DNA from: Symsagittifera roscoffensis
Taxonomy: Eukaryota > Xenacoelomorpha > Acoela > Convolutidae
Direction of reading: 5' to 3'
DNA length: 64,000 bases
Assembly (NCBI RefSeq): GCF_963678635.1
Contig: NC_087064.1
Coordinates: 64,845,548 to 64,909,547 of the forward strand
Below are positions 23,115 through 34,264 of the stretch, in pieces; positions within the stretch are counted from its first letter, which is position 1; each line of letters starts with the position of its first letter. Position numbers and translations under genes: made by a program. A model generated the notes under the pieces. The model was given only the letters and a program-made list of their open reading frames with translations. It did no database searches and was not told the DNA's origin.

Positions 23115-25010
23115 AATGGCTCCAACAAAGCCAACCTTACAGTAGCTACTCAATCAATGGAGATGCCGCTACAGTACTTTCGAGGAGCTTGAGGAAGAAG
23201 TAACGAGGCAAATAGACAACTCAAGCGAAATCGAGTACGTTAAACTCAGTTTTGAGGAGATAACCACTTGTTTTGATCTGCTTGATACGCTCGCAGACGA
23301 CTTAGCCGCGTTTTCTACTCAGGAAGCACAAGACTGCCTCAACACTGCTTCAACGCTACGAAAACGAAAATGCGACCTACTAATCAATGTTAGAAAATAC
23401 GAAAAGGTCTTCAAAAACGATGGTTCAGTTTCCACAAGGTCGAACAGCCCACTTAGAGTGCAAGGCACATCTGCAACAGCCAGTGTACCAGTAAGAAGCT
23501 CAAATACTACTGAAAAATTGGCTAACAACTTCATCAGTACTACGGCTGCCGACTTCTTAACTTACACATCCACCTACGGCTTGAGTACATTCGACTTAGA
23601 CGCTCCCCAGCGCTACAGTTTCCCATCTCTAACAGGAACCAACAGAGCTATACATCAGACAATCAACGGTGTCACCACTACTTCTACGACTGATTTCAGA
23701 TCATTCTCACCGTCTGTAAACCCGTGTACTTTCAACTTTCGAGCTCCTCTACGATACAACTTCTCGCCTCCACCAGTTTCCAATGAAAATCACATTTGGA
23801 ACGACAACTCAAGACACGAAGCCCAGATGTCAACTGGCAATAACCGATATGGTCTGCTAACAACTTCAATTGCAAATAGTCCTGCTACTACATCTGAACA
23901 GTTTGTTACCAACCACTTCAACGACCATCATAGGACTATCCTACAATCACACGAACAACAACGCAACAGCCTTTTCGATAATGAACAAAGACAAGCCGCC
24001 AACCACGCTCCAGTCATCCGATCACTGTTATCAACTACAGTTTGAAAGGATTCAAATTGCCAGATATAAGACTACAAAAGTTTGACGGCAACCCACTGGA
24101 GTGGAACAACTGGTTCGAACTCTTCCAGACTGCGATTGGCAACAACCCACGCCTATGCCCGGTTGAAAAAAGAACTTACTTGCAGTCATTATGCACTGAT
24201 AATGCTAAATCTTTAATAGAGAGCTATGGAACCAATTCTTCTCAGTATGAACAGGCAATACTTGAATTAGTGCGTAGATACGGTAACCCAAAATATGTGG
24301 TGTCAGCGTTCATCAGGGAACTTGAAAAGTTTGACAAATTGATACTAAGCAAACCTCAAGGCTTTATAAGATACGCTGCTTTAATACGGAAACTAATCCA
24401 CAACTTCGAACTCAACGGCTACACCGCTGATCTAAATTCTAGTAACCTGACCCGACTTGCTCGCTCAAAACTCCCAGTAAGTCTACTAATGAAGTCGGAA
24501 GAACACTGCGTGCTGCACGATCTCGATTATGCTACACTCAAAGACTTGACGCAGTACCTCAATAACTACTCGCGAGCATGCGAGAACCTGGACATAGAGC
24601 CGTCGACTCCAAACCAAGCGGGACGAAATCGCCAACCTATGAAGCAACAACAACCCGAAAGCCGACCCAACCAATTTACTTCTATGTCCAGGCAAAACTA
24701 CGACAAATCTTCAGGCATATCAGCAAGACCAACAACTTTAACATGTCCAATAGATAACCAAGTTCACTACGTTCGAAAATGTCCGGACTTTTTGAAACTC
24801 CCCGTAGATCAACGGGCAGAGCTGGTGAAGCAACATAAGCTGTGCTTCAACTGCTTAGGCCAACCCAGATTTAGTGAATGCACATCGTCTAAGCGATGTT
24901 TCATCAACAACTGCGGAGGGAAACACCATTCAACTCTACACATCGACAAAACGTTTCAAACGCACAACCAAAAATCAAATAACATGCAGCTTGGCACCAG
25001 AGTAACCAAG
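23115..25010 (+). pseudogene. BEL/Pao gag
   Basis: ATG at 23115 (MAPTKPTLQ) meets a stop at once. After a frameshift the chain continues FEELEEEVTRQIDNSSE and runs open to 24045, a Ser/Thr/Asn-rich region. A second shift near 24040 leads to LPDIRLQKFDGNPLEWNNWF, the conserved capsid block of BEL/Pao gag (DUF1759 type), then about 200 residues of capsid. Cys/His clusters follow at about 24760-24950 (CPIDNQVHYVRKCPDF, CFNCLGQPRFSECTS, CFINNCGGKHHSTLH), the usual gag zinc-binding region. The frameshifts show it is not functional. Confidence 0.9.
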
Positions 25011-25584
25011 CCCTCGGAACAAGCTGCGGATCCAATCCAAAATATGAACAACATCAAAAATCAGTTACAATTTATGCCGGTAACACTGTTTAACAATGGC
25101 ATCAAACTAGATTGCTACGCCATACTCGACAACTGCAGCAGCTGCTCATATATCCTCAGCAAAACAGCTGAAACACTTCAGTGCAATTCAAGCCAACAAC
25201 TACAGCTTAGCGTACGAGGTGCTTTCAGTAAGGACAAAGTGTCTTCCTCGCTGGTCCGGCTTAACATTGGACCACATAACGCTACAAAGCCTACTTTCAC
25301 CCTACAATCAGTCTATTCAGTTGAAGGAGCGCGATATCAGGAAAGGTCCTACAGGCACCCCCTACGCTGTAAAAAACCTACTAGGTTGGACAATCACTGG
25401 CCCACTCAGCCAGAAATCTAATAGTTCCGGATCAAAGTCACACTCAACTAACTTCATTGACTTAAATGATCAAGAAGACGTTAATCTCACTGAATTAGTG
25501 GAAAAATTCTGGAAAGTGGAAGGATCAGGCATCCAGGAAGATAACAAAGCTACATACTCTGATACAAGCAAACGACAACTATGA
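25011..25584 (+). pseudogene. BEL/Pao protease and pre-RT region
   Basis: FMPVTLFNNGIKLDCYAILD precedes NCSSCSYI, the position of the aspartic protease D-x-G-S-x-x-x-Y/F-I signature; the Gly is Cys here. A frameshift near 25340 then gives GTPYAVKNLLGWTITG, the conserved block just before the reverse transcriptase in this superfamily, and ELVEKFWKVE. The frame ends at an in-frame TGA (25582). Confidence 0.8.
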
Positions 25585-25587
25585 TTT

Positions 25588-27050
25588 ATGGAAAAAAGCA
25601 TTGAGCACGATGGAGATCGCTACAAAATAAATCTACTCTGGAAAAACGAAATGAAACTGGCGAACAATTATCCGGTAGCTAAAGCTCAACTGCTATCGCT
25701 ACAAAAACGGCTCAGAAAAGACCCTGAAACCATGCAACTTTATGAGAAATTGCTTCCTACTGACGTGGAAAATAACTAGCCCGTTACTTTCCAATACCCA
25801 CAACCTGAATTACTTTGGTACCTCCCACATCACCCTGTAACTAATCCAAACAAGCCCGGGAAGTTACGCAGAGTGGACAACGCTGCCTCAACGTACAAAG
25901 GCGTCTCGCTTAACTCTTGCCTCGAAACTGGACCTGACCTCCTAAACAACATGTTTGGACTTCTACTAAGATTCCGGGAAAAACCTGTGGCTGTATCGGC
26001 GGATATTGAAGGTATGTTTAGGCAAATAGGTATTAAAGATGAAGATCAAAATGCGCTTCGCTTCCTTTGGCCTACTAAAAATGGTATCAAACAATACCAA
26101 TACACGCGACTTATCTTTGGTGCAAAATGCTCACCATCCATTGCCATCTTTGCGCTTCATCAAACAGCTGCCGATTACTGCGTAACCAAACCCATTATTG
26201 CTCAACTGCTTCAGAAAAGCTTTTACATGGACGACTTTGTTCACTCGTTCAACGCGACACATGAGGCTAGCGATCTACTCCCTTGATGGAGGCGAAGTTT
26301 CTACTAATGCTACAGTGCATCGTGTTCTGGGTGTCAAATGGGACACAACTGACGATACGATATTCGTGCAACCAACAACCAAGCTAACTAATACTACATC
26401 ATCTACACTCCGAACAGTTCTCTCTACAGTAGCAAAGGTTTTCGACCCTTAGGCATCCTAGCGCCGTTTGTCATAAAACTCGAAATTCTTCTGCAAAATT
26501 TGTGGAAGTCTGGTATCTCTTGGGACGAAACCGTGCCCAGTGACTTTGTTCCGATAATTGACAAATGGGTCGACCAATGCAAACAAGTACCCCCTGTTAG
26601 GCTGCCGCGCTTACTTGGTCCACAGCTGTCACCTAGTGATATACAGCTTCATGTTTTCTGCGACGCGTCGCAAGACGCAATGGTTACGTGTATCTACTTC
26701 CGAACTGCTTGTAGCTCTGGTATACACGCTACTTTTTTGATCGGCAGAACAAAGGTAGCACCACTGAACCAAGAGAGCATTCCTTAACTGGAATTACAAG
26801 CCGCCCTTATGGGTGCTCGGCTATGCAAGTTCGCTACTGATGAAATGCGATTAAAGCCCCACTCCACTCACTTTTGGACGGATAGCACTACTGTTTTGTT
26901 CTGGATCGCTTCACCTGGTAAACTGAAAGCTTACTGCGCAAACAGAGTTGGTGAAATACTTACTTTATGCAAAGCCGAACAATGGAAACACATCCCTGGT
27001 AGACTCAACCCAGCAGACAGTGCTACACGGGAATTGAAGTTAAAGGCGTA
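25588..27050 (+). pseudogene. BEL/Pao reverse transcriptase and RNase H
   Basis: RRVDNAAS/TYKGVSLNSCLETGPDL at about 25870 is the motif 2 region, VSADIEGMFRQIGI is motif A, and FYMDDFV (26221-26241) is the catalytic box with both Asp residues present. After motif C the chain jumps to GGEVSTNATVHRVLGVKWD, indicating a deletion of some dozens of residues near 26275. RNase H follows with HVFCDASQDAM (about 26650) and HFWTDSTTVLFWI (about 26870). In-frame stops occur at 25777, near 26283, 26450 and 26785. Confidence 0.92.
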
Positions 27051-28711
27051 GCAAAGCTCTGGTTGGATGCACCACAATTTCTACCCAACAATGAGCTTAT
27101 TTGGGGGATCAACGAAATAATGGAACAAAGTAATGCTACAACGGTTTGCCCGTCAACTACACCCATAATCGATTCTTTCAGGTTTTCTGACTGGTTTCGA
27201 TTAGTTCGGGTCACAGCTCGGGTTATAGTTTTTGTCGATACACTGAAGGGAAACAGTAAACGTTCTACCACTATCGAAGACCTAGAAAAAGCTAAGCTCC
27301 TCATTTATCAACAATCCCAGCAAGAAACTTTTGGTGACACCTACAACCAACTAGGAACCAAGCAGCAAGTTGAAAACAAAGACAAACTGCAACAGCTGTC
27401 ACCTTTTCTCAATAACGGTATTATTCGCGCGCGAGGACGACTACGAAACTCACCTTTACCGGACGCAACAAAGCATCCAATAATTCTTAACGCAAAGGAC
27501 CCAAATGTGCGCATGATGGTCGAGAGCGCTCATCGCCGCTGCATGCATCACGGCACTGAGTACATTCGCAACTACCTGCAACAAAGTTTTGTCATCATTG
27601 GACTCCGAAAAACACTCAGACAGATAAGACATAACTGCTTTCTCTGCAGAAGATTTCAAGGCAAAGGGCTACATCCACTCATGGCCGACTTGCCGCCAAC
27701 TCGTTTCGACGATCCGTCTGACGACCCATTCCCGTTCAAAAACACAGGAATTGACTATATCGGGCCATTCTACATAGCAACAAAGGATACAACTGAAAAA
27801 AGCTATATTTGCCTCTTCACATGCCTCTCTACTCGCGCGGTTCACCTGGAATCGACAGATAACCTTACTGCGAACAACTGTATAACGGCAATTAGACGTT
27901 TCATTGGAGAGGCACACCTAAGCTTTTAATCTCCGACAACGCTACTTACTTCGTCGGCGTGCGTAAACAACTACGCTTAGAATCAATCAACTTCAACGAA
28001 ACCACCCTAACTGAAACACTACAAATCCACAATGTTGAATGGCGCCTAAATCCTCCGGCTGCCCCCCATTTTGACGGCGTGTGGGAGCGACTCGTCTCAA
28101 TGATAAAACGAGCCTTCTTACTAAATCTCGGTTCTGATCGACTATCAAGAGATCTATTTGCTACTATCGTAGCCGAGACCGAGGCAATCCTCAACTCACG
28201 TCCGCTAACTCATGTCAGTAGTGACCTTGACGACGACCTTCCACTGACACCCAACCACTTCTTAATGGGTCGTCCATTCGTCTACGCTCCAGCAGCAGCC
28301 TTCTACGAAGCATCTACCAGTAAACTGTCCAACAAGTCCTGGAAGCGAGCAAAAGATAGACTTGACAACTTCTGGAGGCGTCTACTTAAAGAGTATGCTC
28401 CGACTCTCATCAGAAGGACTAAATGAACGCAACCCGAGGAACTACTCGAAAAAGATGACCTCGTGTGGATACTTTACACCACGTGAGTACGTGAGGACTT
28501 TACACCACAAGTACGTGAGGACTTTACACCGTGAGATACCTGACTACGTGAGGACTTTACACCACGAGGCATCTGGCCACTGGGTCGAGTGTTACAAGTT
28601 TTTACCGGCTCGGATGGCATCGCGCGCTCGTGTAAACTGAACACAGCCCTGGGTACTTTAACGAGACCAGCGGTGAAACTTGCCCTCGTATCCCCAAAAA
28701 AGAAGATTTAA
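27051..28711 (+). pseudogene. BEL/Pao integrase and C-terminal domain
   Basis: Zinc-binding His/Cys region: SAHRRCMHHGTEYIRNYL, then HNCFLCRRFQGK (27520-27660). Core: NTGIDYIGPFYIA (first Asp, about 27748), ISDNATYFVG (second Asp, about 27935, after a frameshift near 27922), FDGVWERLVSMIKRAF (Glu, about 28073). C-terminal domain (DUF5641 type): LTPNHFLMGRPF, then DDLVWILYTT. The last segment is split by a roughly 90-bp tandem array and resumes as PRGIWPLGRV to a stop at 28709-28711, so all three catalytic residues are present but in two frames. Confidence 0.92.
28467..28568 (+). repeat. Short tandem array inside the BEL/Pao C-terminal domain
   Basis: Four copies of acgtgaggactttacacc or a close variant interrupt the coding sequence between LVWILYTT and PRGIWPLG. 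The original codons for LYTT (ctttacacca) evidently supplied the repeated unit. Confidence 0.8.
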
Positions 28712-28729
28712 GACCACTTTAATTGTACT

Positions 28730-28763
<34 letters not shown>

Positions 28764-28766
28764 AAC
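28730..28766 (+). repeat. (CAA)n microsatellite
   Basis: An uninterrupted run of about eleven caa triplets just after the BEL/Pao stop codon. Confidence 0.95.
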
Positions 28767-28825
28767 AAACTTGGCTCAACTCCTTCCCCTTCGGTTCCAA
28801 ATAAGATCTCCCTCCCCCGAGGCTA

Positions 28826-28976
28826 TTCATGACATGAATTGTCTCACAATAATTATGGAAAAATGCGGTAAAAACTTTTAATAATAGCATGATTTGTTCC
28901 GAACTATTGAGTAATAAATTTGACTTCAACAAAGTGACCTTTAAGACATGTTCATCAAATTGTCTTGAATAGTTCT
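28826..28976 (+). repeat. Direct repeat flanking the BEL/Pao element (3' LTR candidate)
   Basis: Matches 21826-21978. After the shared 150 bp the sequences differ. The following 28977-29310 bears LTR-like signs (a tataaac box near 29250, then agttcagtgtgcgg), so the 5' partner may have lost this part. Confidence 0.6.
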
Positions 28977-29599
28977 TTTATTTTGCCCAGAGCCTCAATG
29001 GGTTTCTTTATGTCGGCACTTTCTCCTTTCTTACTAGATAAGTACGGCATTTCCCTCTCCAAATCTGGTCTGTACATGATCCTTTTCGCTCTTGGCCTTA
29101 AATGGCTACTTTGTTGAAAACAGTTTTGGAATCTTAACTTATCAATTTGTTTTTATTTGCAATACTGCTACGGCAGTAGCCAATTGATCCGTAATGTTAT
29201 TGTTGTTAATATGATGTAATGCTGGTCAAGATCAACCGTGGTGCTGGATATAAACGAACATACTTTAGTTCAGTGTGCGGGTGTAGTGAATTAGATTCAA
29301 TACAACTAGCAAGCCTGTCTTCAAAAATCAATTGGCTCGCAAAAAACTATTCCGAAAGCAAATAAACCAGCCGAATTATAAACCAATCAATAACGCGAAG
29401 ATTATATAAGCCAGCCGAAAAGTTACGTCACGTCAATGAAATTTGCATGAATTTTTTGAGTGCTACATAATTGTTACAAAACGATTATAAAGCACTTACG
29501 TATTTTCGGCATGTTGGTACTTTGGCTGGTTTATATACCGCCGTTCTTTCAGACCAAATTGGTGCCGGAAAATTTTTAAGTATTCTTAGCTAGCTATTT

Positions 29600-31080
29600 T
29601 AGCTTTAAAACTTTGAGCCGAAGCGATGAACAGTTGAAACTCTTTCAGGTTATTTCAAAGAGCAAATCGGTCCGCAAAAAATTAGGTTTTCTTCAGCCAG
29701 TTGCTAAAATAAGGAAACTTGGATATCATGCTAGTTGTTTCTTAAACCAAATCGTTTCGCAAAAAAAATTAGAAGGTTCTTCTTTCGGTAAGTTATGAAA
29801 CTTTGATTTATTTTAAAATGGAAGGGAACCAAATGGCAAAAAAATTCGATTGAAGTCATTCAAGTGATGAAAATTCGATATAATTTACAATATTTCATAG
29901 ACTCAATCAGTACGCGAAAAATATTTGTTTTTAAGCGAGCGAAAGAAATTACAAAACAGCCAATAATGAAGCTGTTTATCGACTGATTCGGTTCAGATTG
30001 TTCTGAGCAAACTGTTCAAGATATTTCATAGCGCTAATCACTTCGCACAAACCTAATTTTTCTAAGTAAACTAAAATACTTTAATATTTTGAAGTTGTCT
30101 CAGGAAATGATTCGAATGGCGAAAAGTAAAAAATTTTCAAACGAAGCCATGCACCGATGAATGAAAGTAAGTTACTTCATAGACCAAATCGGTTTGCAAA
30201 TGTTCCAGTTCCTCTTCGCAAGCTACTCAAGCAATGAAACTTGTACATTTTTCAAGTTGTTTCATAAAGAGAAACAATTAGCAAACATTTGAAGTTTTTC
30301 CAAGCAAGCTATTCAAGCTATCAAATTTGAATTATTGGTTCATCAAAAATTTGAGAGGTCTTAAGGGAACTATTCAAGCTATGAAATGATTCAAGTTATT
30401 CCATAGACCAGATGGATTGGCAAAAACTTTACGTTTTCTAAGCAAGCTATTCAAGCTATTAAACCTTGAAATATTCCACGTTATTTCATAGCGCGAATCG
30501 TTTCGCAAAAAAATTAGATTTTTCACGTTATCCACGAAACTTAAAAGATTTTCAAGTTATTTCAGAAAGGGGAACAATTTTTCTGAGCAAACTAGTAAAA
30601 TTATGATCTGAGTCGGTCCATGAAAAGTTTAAAGTTTTCATAAGCGAGCTATTCAAGCTATCAAACAATTCAAGTTGTCCCATAGACTGAATCGGTTCGC
30701 AAAAGTTTTAAATCTTCTAAGCAAGCTACTCAAGCTATCAAAATTTGAATTATTTCAAGTCATTTCAAAGTGCAAATCGGTCTGCATAACGTCTTATTTT
30801 TTGCACGCAAGCTTTTCAAGCAAAGAATTTTACTTTAAAAAATGATAGGTTATTTCATGAACCAGAACGGTCTATGACATATTTAAATTTTTCTTAAGCA
30901 AATTATTCAAGCTATGATTTAATTCAAGATGTTTCGTAGACTGAATCTGTTCGCAAAAGGTTTAAATTTACTGAGCAAGCTATTCAAGTTATGAAACTTT
31001 GAAATATTTCAAGCTACTTCATGAAACAAACCAGTCTACAAAAAATCTAAGTTTCTGTCAGCAAGGACCAGTCTGTAGGA
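29600..31080. repeat. Degenerate tandem array, unit about 75-105 bp
   Basis: At least ten diverged units are built from agcaagctattcaagctat, a tcaagttatttcatagac block and an aatcggttcgcaaaa block, for example at 30216, 30305, 30375, 30447, 30645, 30722, 30813, 30900 and 30977. Spacing varies. No shared open frame, so a non-coding minisatellite-like array is most likely. Confidence 0.8.
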
Positions 31081-31722
31081 CATGCTTTTGGAATATGAAC
31101 ACTCCTCAATTTTCTCAACCCAAAAACCCAGGTATTCAAGGCCCATTGAGAATCACAAAAAAAACTTTCATTCCGAAGAATCTTAATTTCAATGAAATGA
31201 GAAACTATTAGATCCAGTTAAAAATTTAGATCTAGTTTAAGCAGGCAACAAACATGTTACAATATACCACATCACTTCGATACAACAAGAACAGCATTGC
31301 AAGCTAGCAGACAGGAAAGGAAACGAGTTGTCTGAAACTAAAAAACTTCCAGCTAAAAACTTCAAAATGTTGTCTTGAATGATGTACTGTTTGCGGAAAA
31401 CACGTCCAGAAACACAATCGACAGCGTTTAATGAAAATTCAAAAACAACTTTTGAGCGAAAAAAAAATGGTTGACGCGAAAAACTTGGAGCTATAAATTC
31501 TATTCTGAGTTTTTTAGCGTTTTCCCCCGAACGACCCAAAAGTATGCCACTAAACCAAGAAAATATAAGCCGAAACCATTGGCCGAAAAAATGTTTAAAA
31601 AAGGAAAACATACTAAGTGAAGGTTAGTAGCATTACAAATTGCAGGAATAAAAGCAAACAAAAGAAGCAACTCCAATGGAAACTGCATCCAGCAAGAAAA
31701 ATCTACGGAATTAAAACGACTG
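31081..31722. other. Spacer with no recognised gene
   Basis: ORFs of 70-124 codons occur on both strands (for example 31611-31237 minus, hydrophobic), but they show no known motif or splice context. Confidence 0.4.
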
Positions 31723-32060
31723 ATCTGATTAGCTAGCCTCATTTCAATTTGAAACGAGGTTGTCGTGCGGGATAATTCGCCACGCATAAATAATTCGCGT
31801 TACGCTCTCAGCAATATGAATAAATTCTTCAAAGCGCGCATAATTTAGTCCAGAACATGGCCAATTTGGCAATTTTCAAACCCCCAGAACTTTACAAAAA
31901 TAATCGAAAGTGAAATAACTTTTTATATTTGAACTCAAAAAGTCGATATCTTCAAAACGGTTTAAAAAAATTGCTGAAAACTATTATTTCGATCGGCGAA
32001 AATTGACCGAATAAAAAAACCACAGACCATAAATACTCCGTTTTCTTCGAAAGTCGGAAC
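31723..32060 (+). repeat. Interspersed repeat family R1, copy 2
   Basis: About 340 bp from ttagctagcctcat to gaaagtcggaac match 51493-51829 closely throughout, including gcgggataattcg, gcgttacgctctcagca and cccccagaactttac. Confidence 0.9.
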
Positions 32061-32689
32061 AAAAAAACAGTGATTTTTGTAGCCAGTTCAGTGCAGTCCA
32101 GTCACTCAGCTAAGTTTAACTTCATTATCGGTTTAGGGAATGTTTCAAGTCACGCAAAACATACTTGTATAAGAATATACACTCTAGACGTATTCTCTCA
32201 ATTTTTCTCTCATAACGAAAGGTCTTGTGCTAAGACTTACTGTTCACCACACTCGTTTATTATCCCCTTTCTTAGTTATTTTCACCTTATTTTAAACTAT
32301 GTAGCCGCCCGGGAAACAATGATGCCTCTTTTCTACTTTTAAAACCCATTTAGCTTTTCTTTGCTCAGATCTGTTCCCTAGCATTGTTGCTGCTGTATCC
32401 TTTTAACATAAAAAGTGTTATCACTTGCATTCTGCGTTGATTTCAGTTTGTTGGTTACTCCAATTGTTAATACATCTTTTCCTCCTACTAGTACAAAAAT
32501 CTTTCTGAAAACTTTCACGGCATCCTGATTTCAATTGCGCTTTAAACATGCCTGATACACGCAGCCGGAGTATGAGTAGGTTAACAGAGTTGTGAGGGCT
32601 GTCAATGCCTTGCAAGGCTCCAAAATCACTGGTTGATACAAACCATAGAAACAAGATGGAGACGTTTGATCAGAAGCTCCACTTTTCAA
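32061..32689. other. Spacer with no recognised gene
   Basis: Only short ORFs with no motif. Confidence 0.4.
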
Positions 32690-32850
32690 CACAGAGGCCA
32701 AGCTTGGTTTCGCAAGCAGTTGCGAGAACAAGACAAAAAGCAGCTCTATAAAGTGCATTAATAAAAATAAGAAATAAGCCTCGAATTAGTAAAAATTTGG
32801 CTACCTCTGAGATTGGAACTTACTGATCGCAAGTGTAAACAGCAAAACTT
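32690..32850 (-). repeat. SINE-like repeat, copy 1 (partial)
   Basis: Shares cacagaggccaagct, acaaaaagcagctct and cctcgaattagtaa with the copies at 41500 and 61730. The tRNA-like end is eroded here. Confidence 0.6.
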
Positions 32851-33171
32851 AGACCTGTGTACGGCGAAGATGTCCCGACAGACAAGTACGTTCAAAGAAA
32901 TGAATGCAGCAAATTCTTCCTCGACTTCCGACCAGTCGGTTACATCGAATGCTCCAAATGCGTGGATCTTACTGAAACCGTAGGCGTCCTTTGCAGTAAC
33001 AAAATGTTTGCCCTAAATATGCTGTGATTGACAGCCACTGAACATTGGAAAAAAAATATTTGAACAAAAGCCGCAAAATGATTGGCAGTTTTATAAGTCA
33101 AATATGAAGGCTGAATAACCCACATATAATCAGTTAAACTAAGGACAATAGAATTAAGAAAATCGAGGCAA

Positions 33172-33560
33172 ACAGGGGCGGATCTAGGATTTTCTCGAAG
33201 GGGGCGGATTTTCAAAAAATTTTGTCGACTTTTTTCTAGGTCGACCAAACTGATTTTGCGAGCTCTCCCAAAGTACTAAAAAGACCCAGTTTTGGTCAGA
33301 TTTTCTGCGCAGCCAAAACGACGCCAAAAAATGCGTTTTGAGGCACTTTTTGAAAATTTCTAACCAAAAAATCGCGTTTTTTCAGCGCGCGCTCCCCCCT
33401 CAAAATTAGTGTACTTTGGCGCCAAAGGCACCTTCAGAAAAATTTTAGGGTCAGTCAGCCAAAAATCTATACCTCTAAATAGTACTAAGGCGGGATCCTT
33501 TGGGTCGGCAAATAATGCCCTCCTTTGGTTCGCCCTCTCCCCCCCTTGAAGCAAATAAGC
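33172..33560. repeat. GC-richer repeat-like patch
   Basis: Starts caggggcggatctagg and ends in a C-rich run followed by ttgaagc; clearly less AT-rich than its flanks. The left end resembles widely seen transposon termini, but I could not find a matching inverted end, so it is only a candidate. Confidence 0.3.
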
Positions 33561-34182
33561 TATTAAAACCTCGCTAATTGCGATTTAACCAAAACAATAA
33601 ATTGACATTAAACACAGGTGTTTTGCTTCGCAAACAATCAAAAACATACCCAACAATTGATATGAAAAATGTACACAAACTTAAGAAAACCGGGAAAAAA
33701 TTTTCCAATTTGCTAATTTCGAAATTTAAAGAAAAAAATATATCACGTTCCTTTAAACTTATTGAATTTCAAAAAACTGGTTAGGATGATGAGCACATTT
33801 TTAAGTTATCCTATTTAGAGAAAACCGGACCAATGGGTAATTTTTTAAATTCCGCTGGATTTTCCCTTATTGACTTTCATTTTACAAAAAAAAAGGAAAC
33901 AACACATGCTATTGCCAAATCTAATGCTAAGCAACAGAAGTGCTACAAAATTTTTGAACATATATTTATGCGAGGTGAGTTGCAAAAAGCTAACTCGGAA
34001 AACAAAACAAGCGCTTGAATGCGTCATAATAAAAATGGAAATTTCAATATGCTGACATGAACTTGATTGCAACCCTAAAACGTACCAATAAAGGCTTCGC
34101 AGAAAATTATTTTAATTTTAAAAGTCACTCAAGGTTACTATCCCCAAAACACCCCTAGTTTAAAATCACACATCACTGCACG
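33561..34182. other. Spacer with no recognised gene
   Basis: Short overlapping ORFs only. From 34183 a 45-bp match to the hairpin end of repeat R1 begins (cgtatcagggc). Confidence 0.4.
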
Positions 34183-34264
34183 TATCAGGGCAAATCTCTG
34201 AAGGTTTCGACTGCCCATTAACTGGTCTCGAATAGTTTTGCTTAATGAAATACTAGCGTTTAAC

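Larger units (their letters stand above)
21979..29300 (+). mobile_element. BEL/Pao LTR retrotransposon, decayed
   Basis: Plus-strand gag-pol relic from about 23115 to the TAA at 28709-28711, between the direct repeats at 21826 and 28826. The part order gag, zinc knuckles, protease, reverse transcriptase, RNase H, integrase and a C-terminal RGIWPLGRV-type segment is diagnostic of BEL/Pao. Several in-frame stops, frameshifts and at least one deletion make it inactive. A TATA-like tataaac followed by cttcagtg-like sequence at about 29250-29290 may be the rest of the 3' LTR. Confidence 0.92.

Noticed and set aside
23870-24085. Second plus-frame ORF within BEL/Pao gag
   Set aside because: Overlaps the gag frame at the frameshift; no motif of its own.
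33172-33560. A complete hAT-like MITE
   Set aside because: Only the left end resembles a transposon terminus; no inverted right end or target duplication found.
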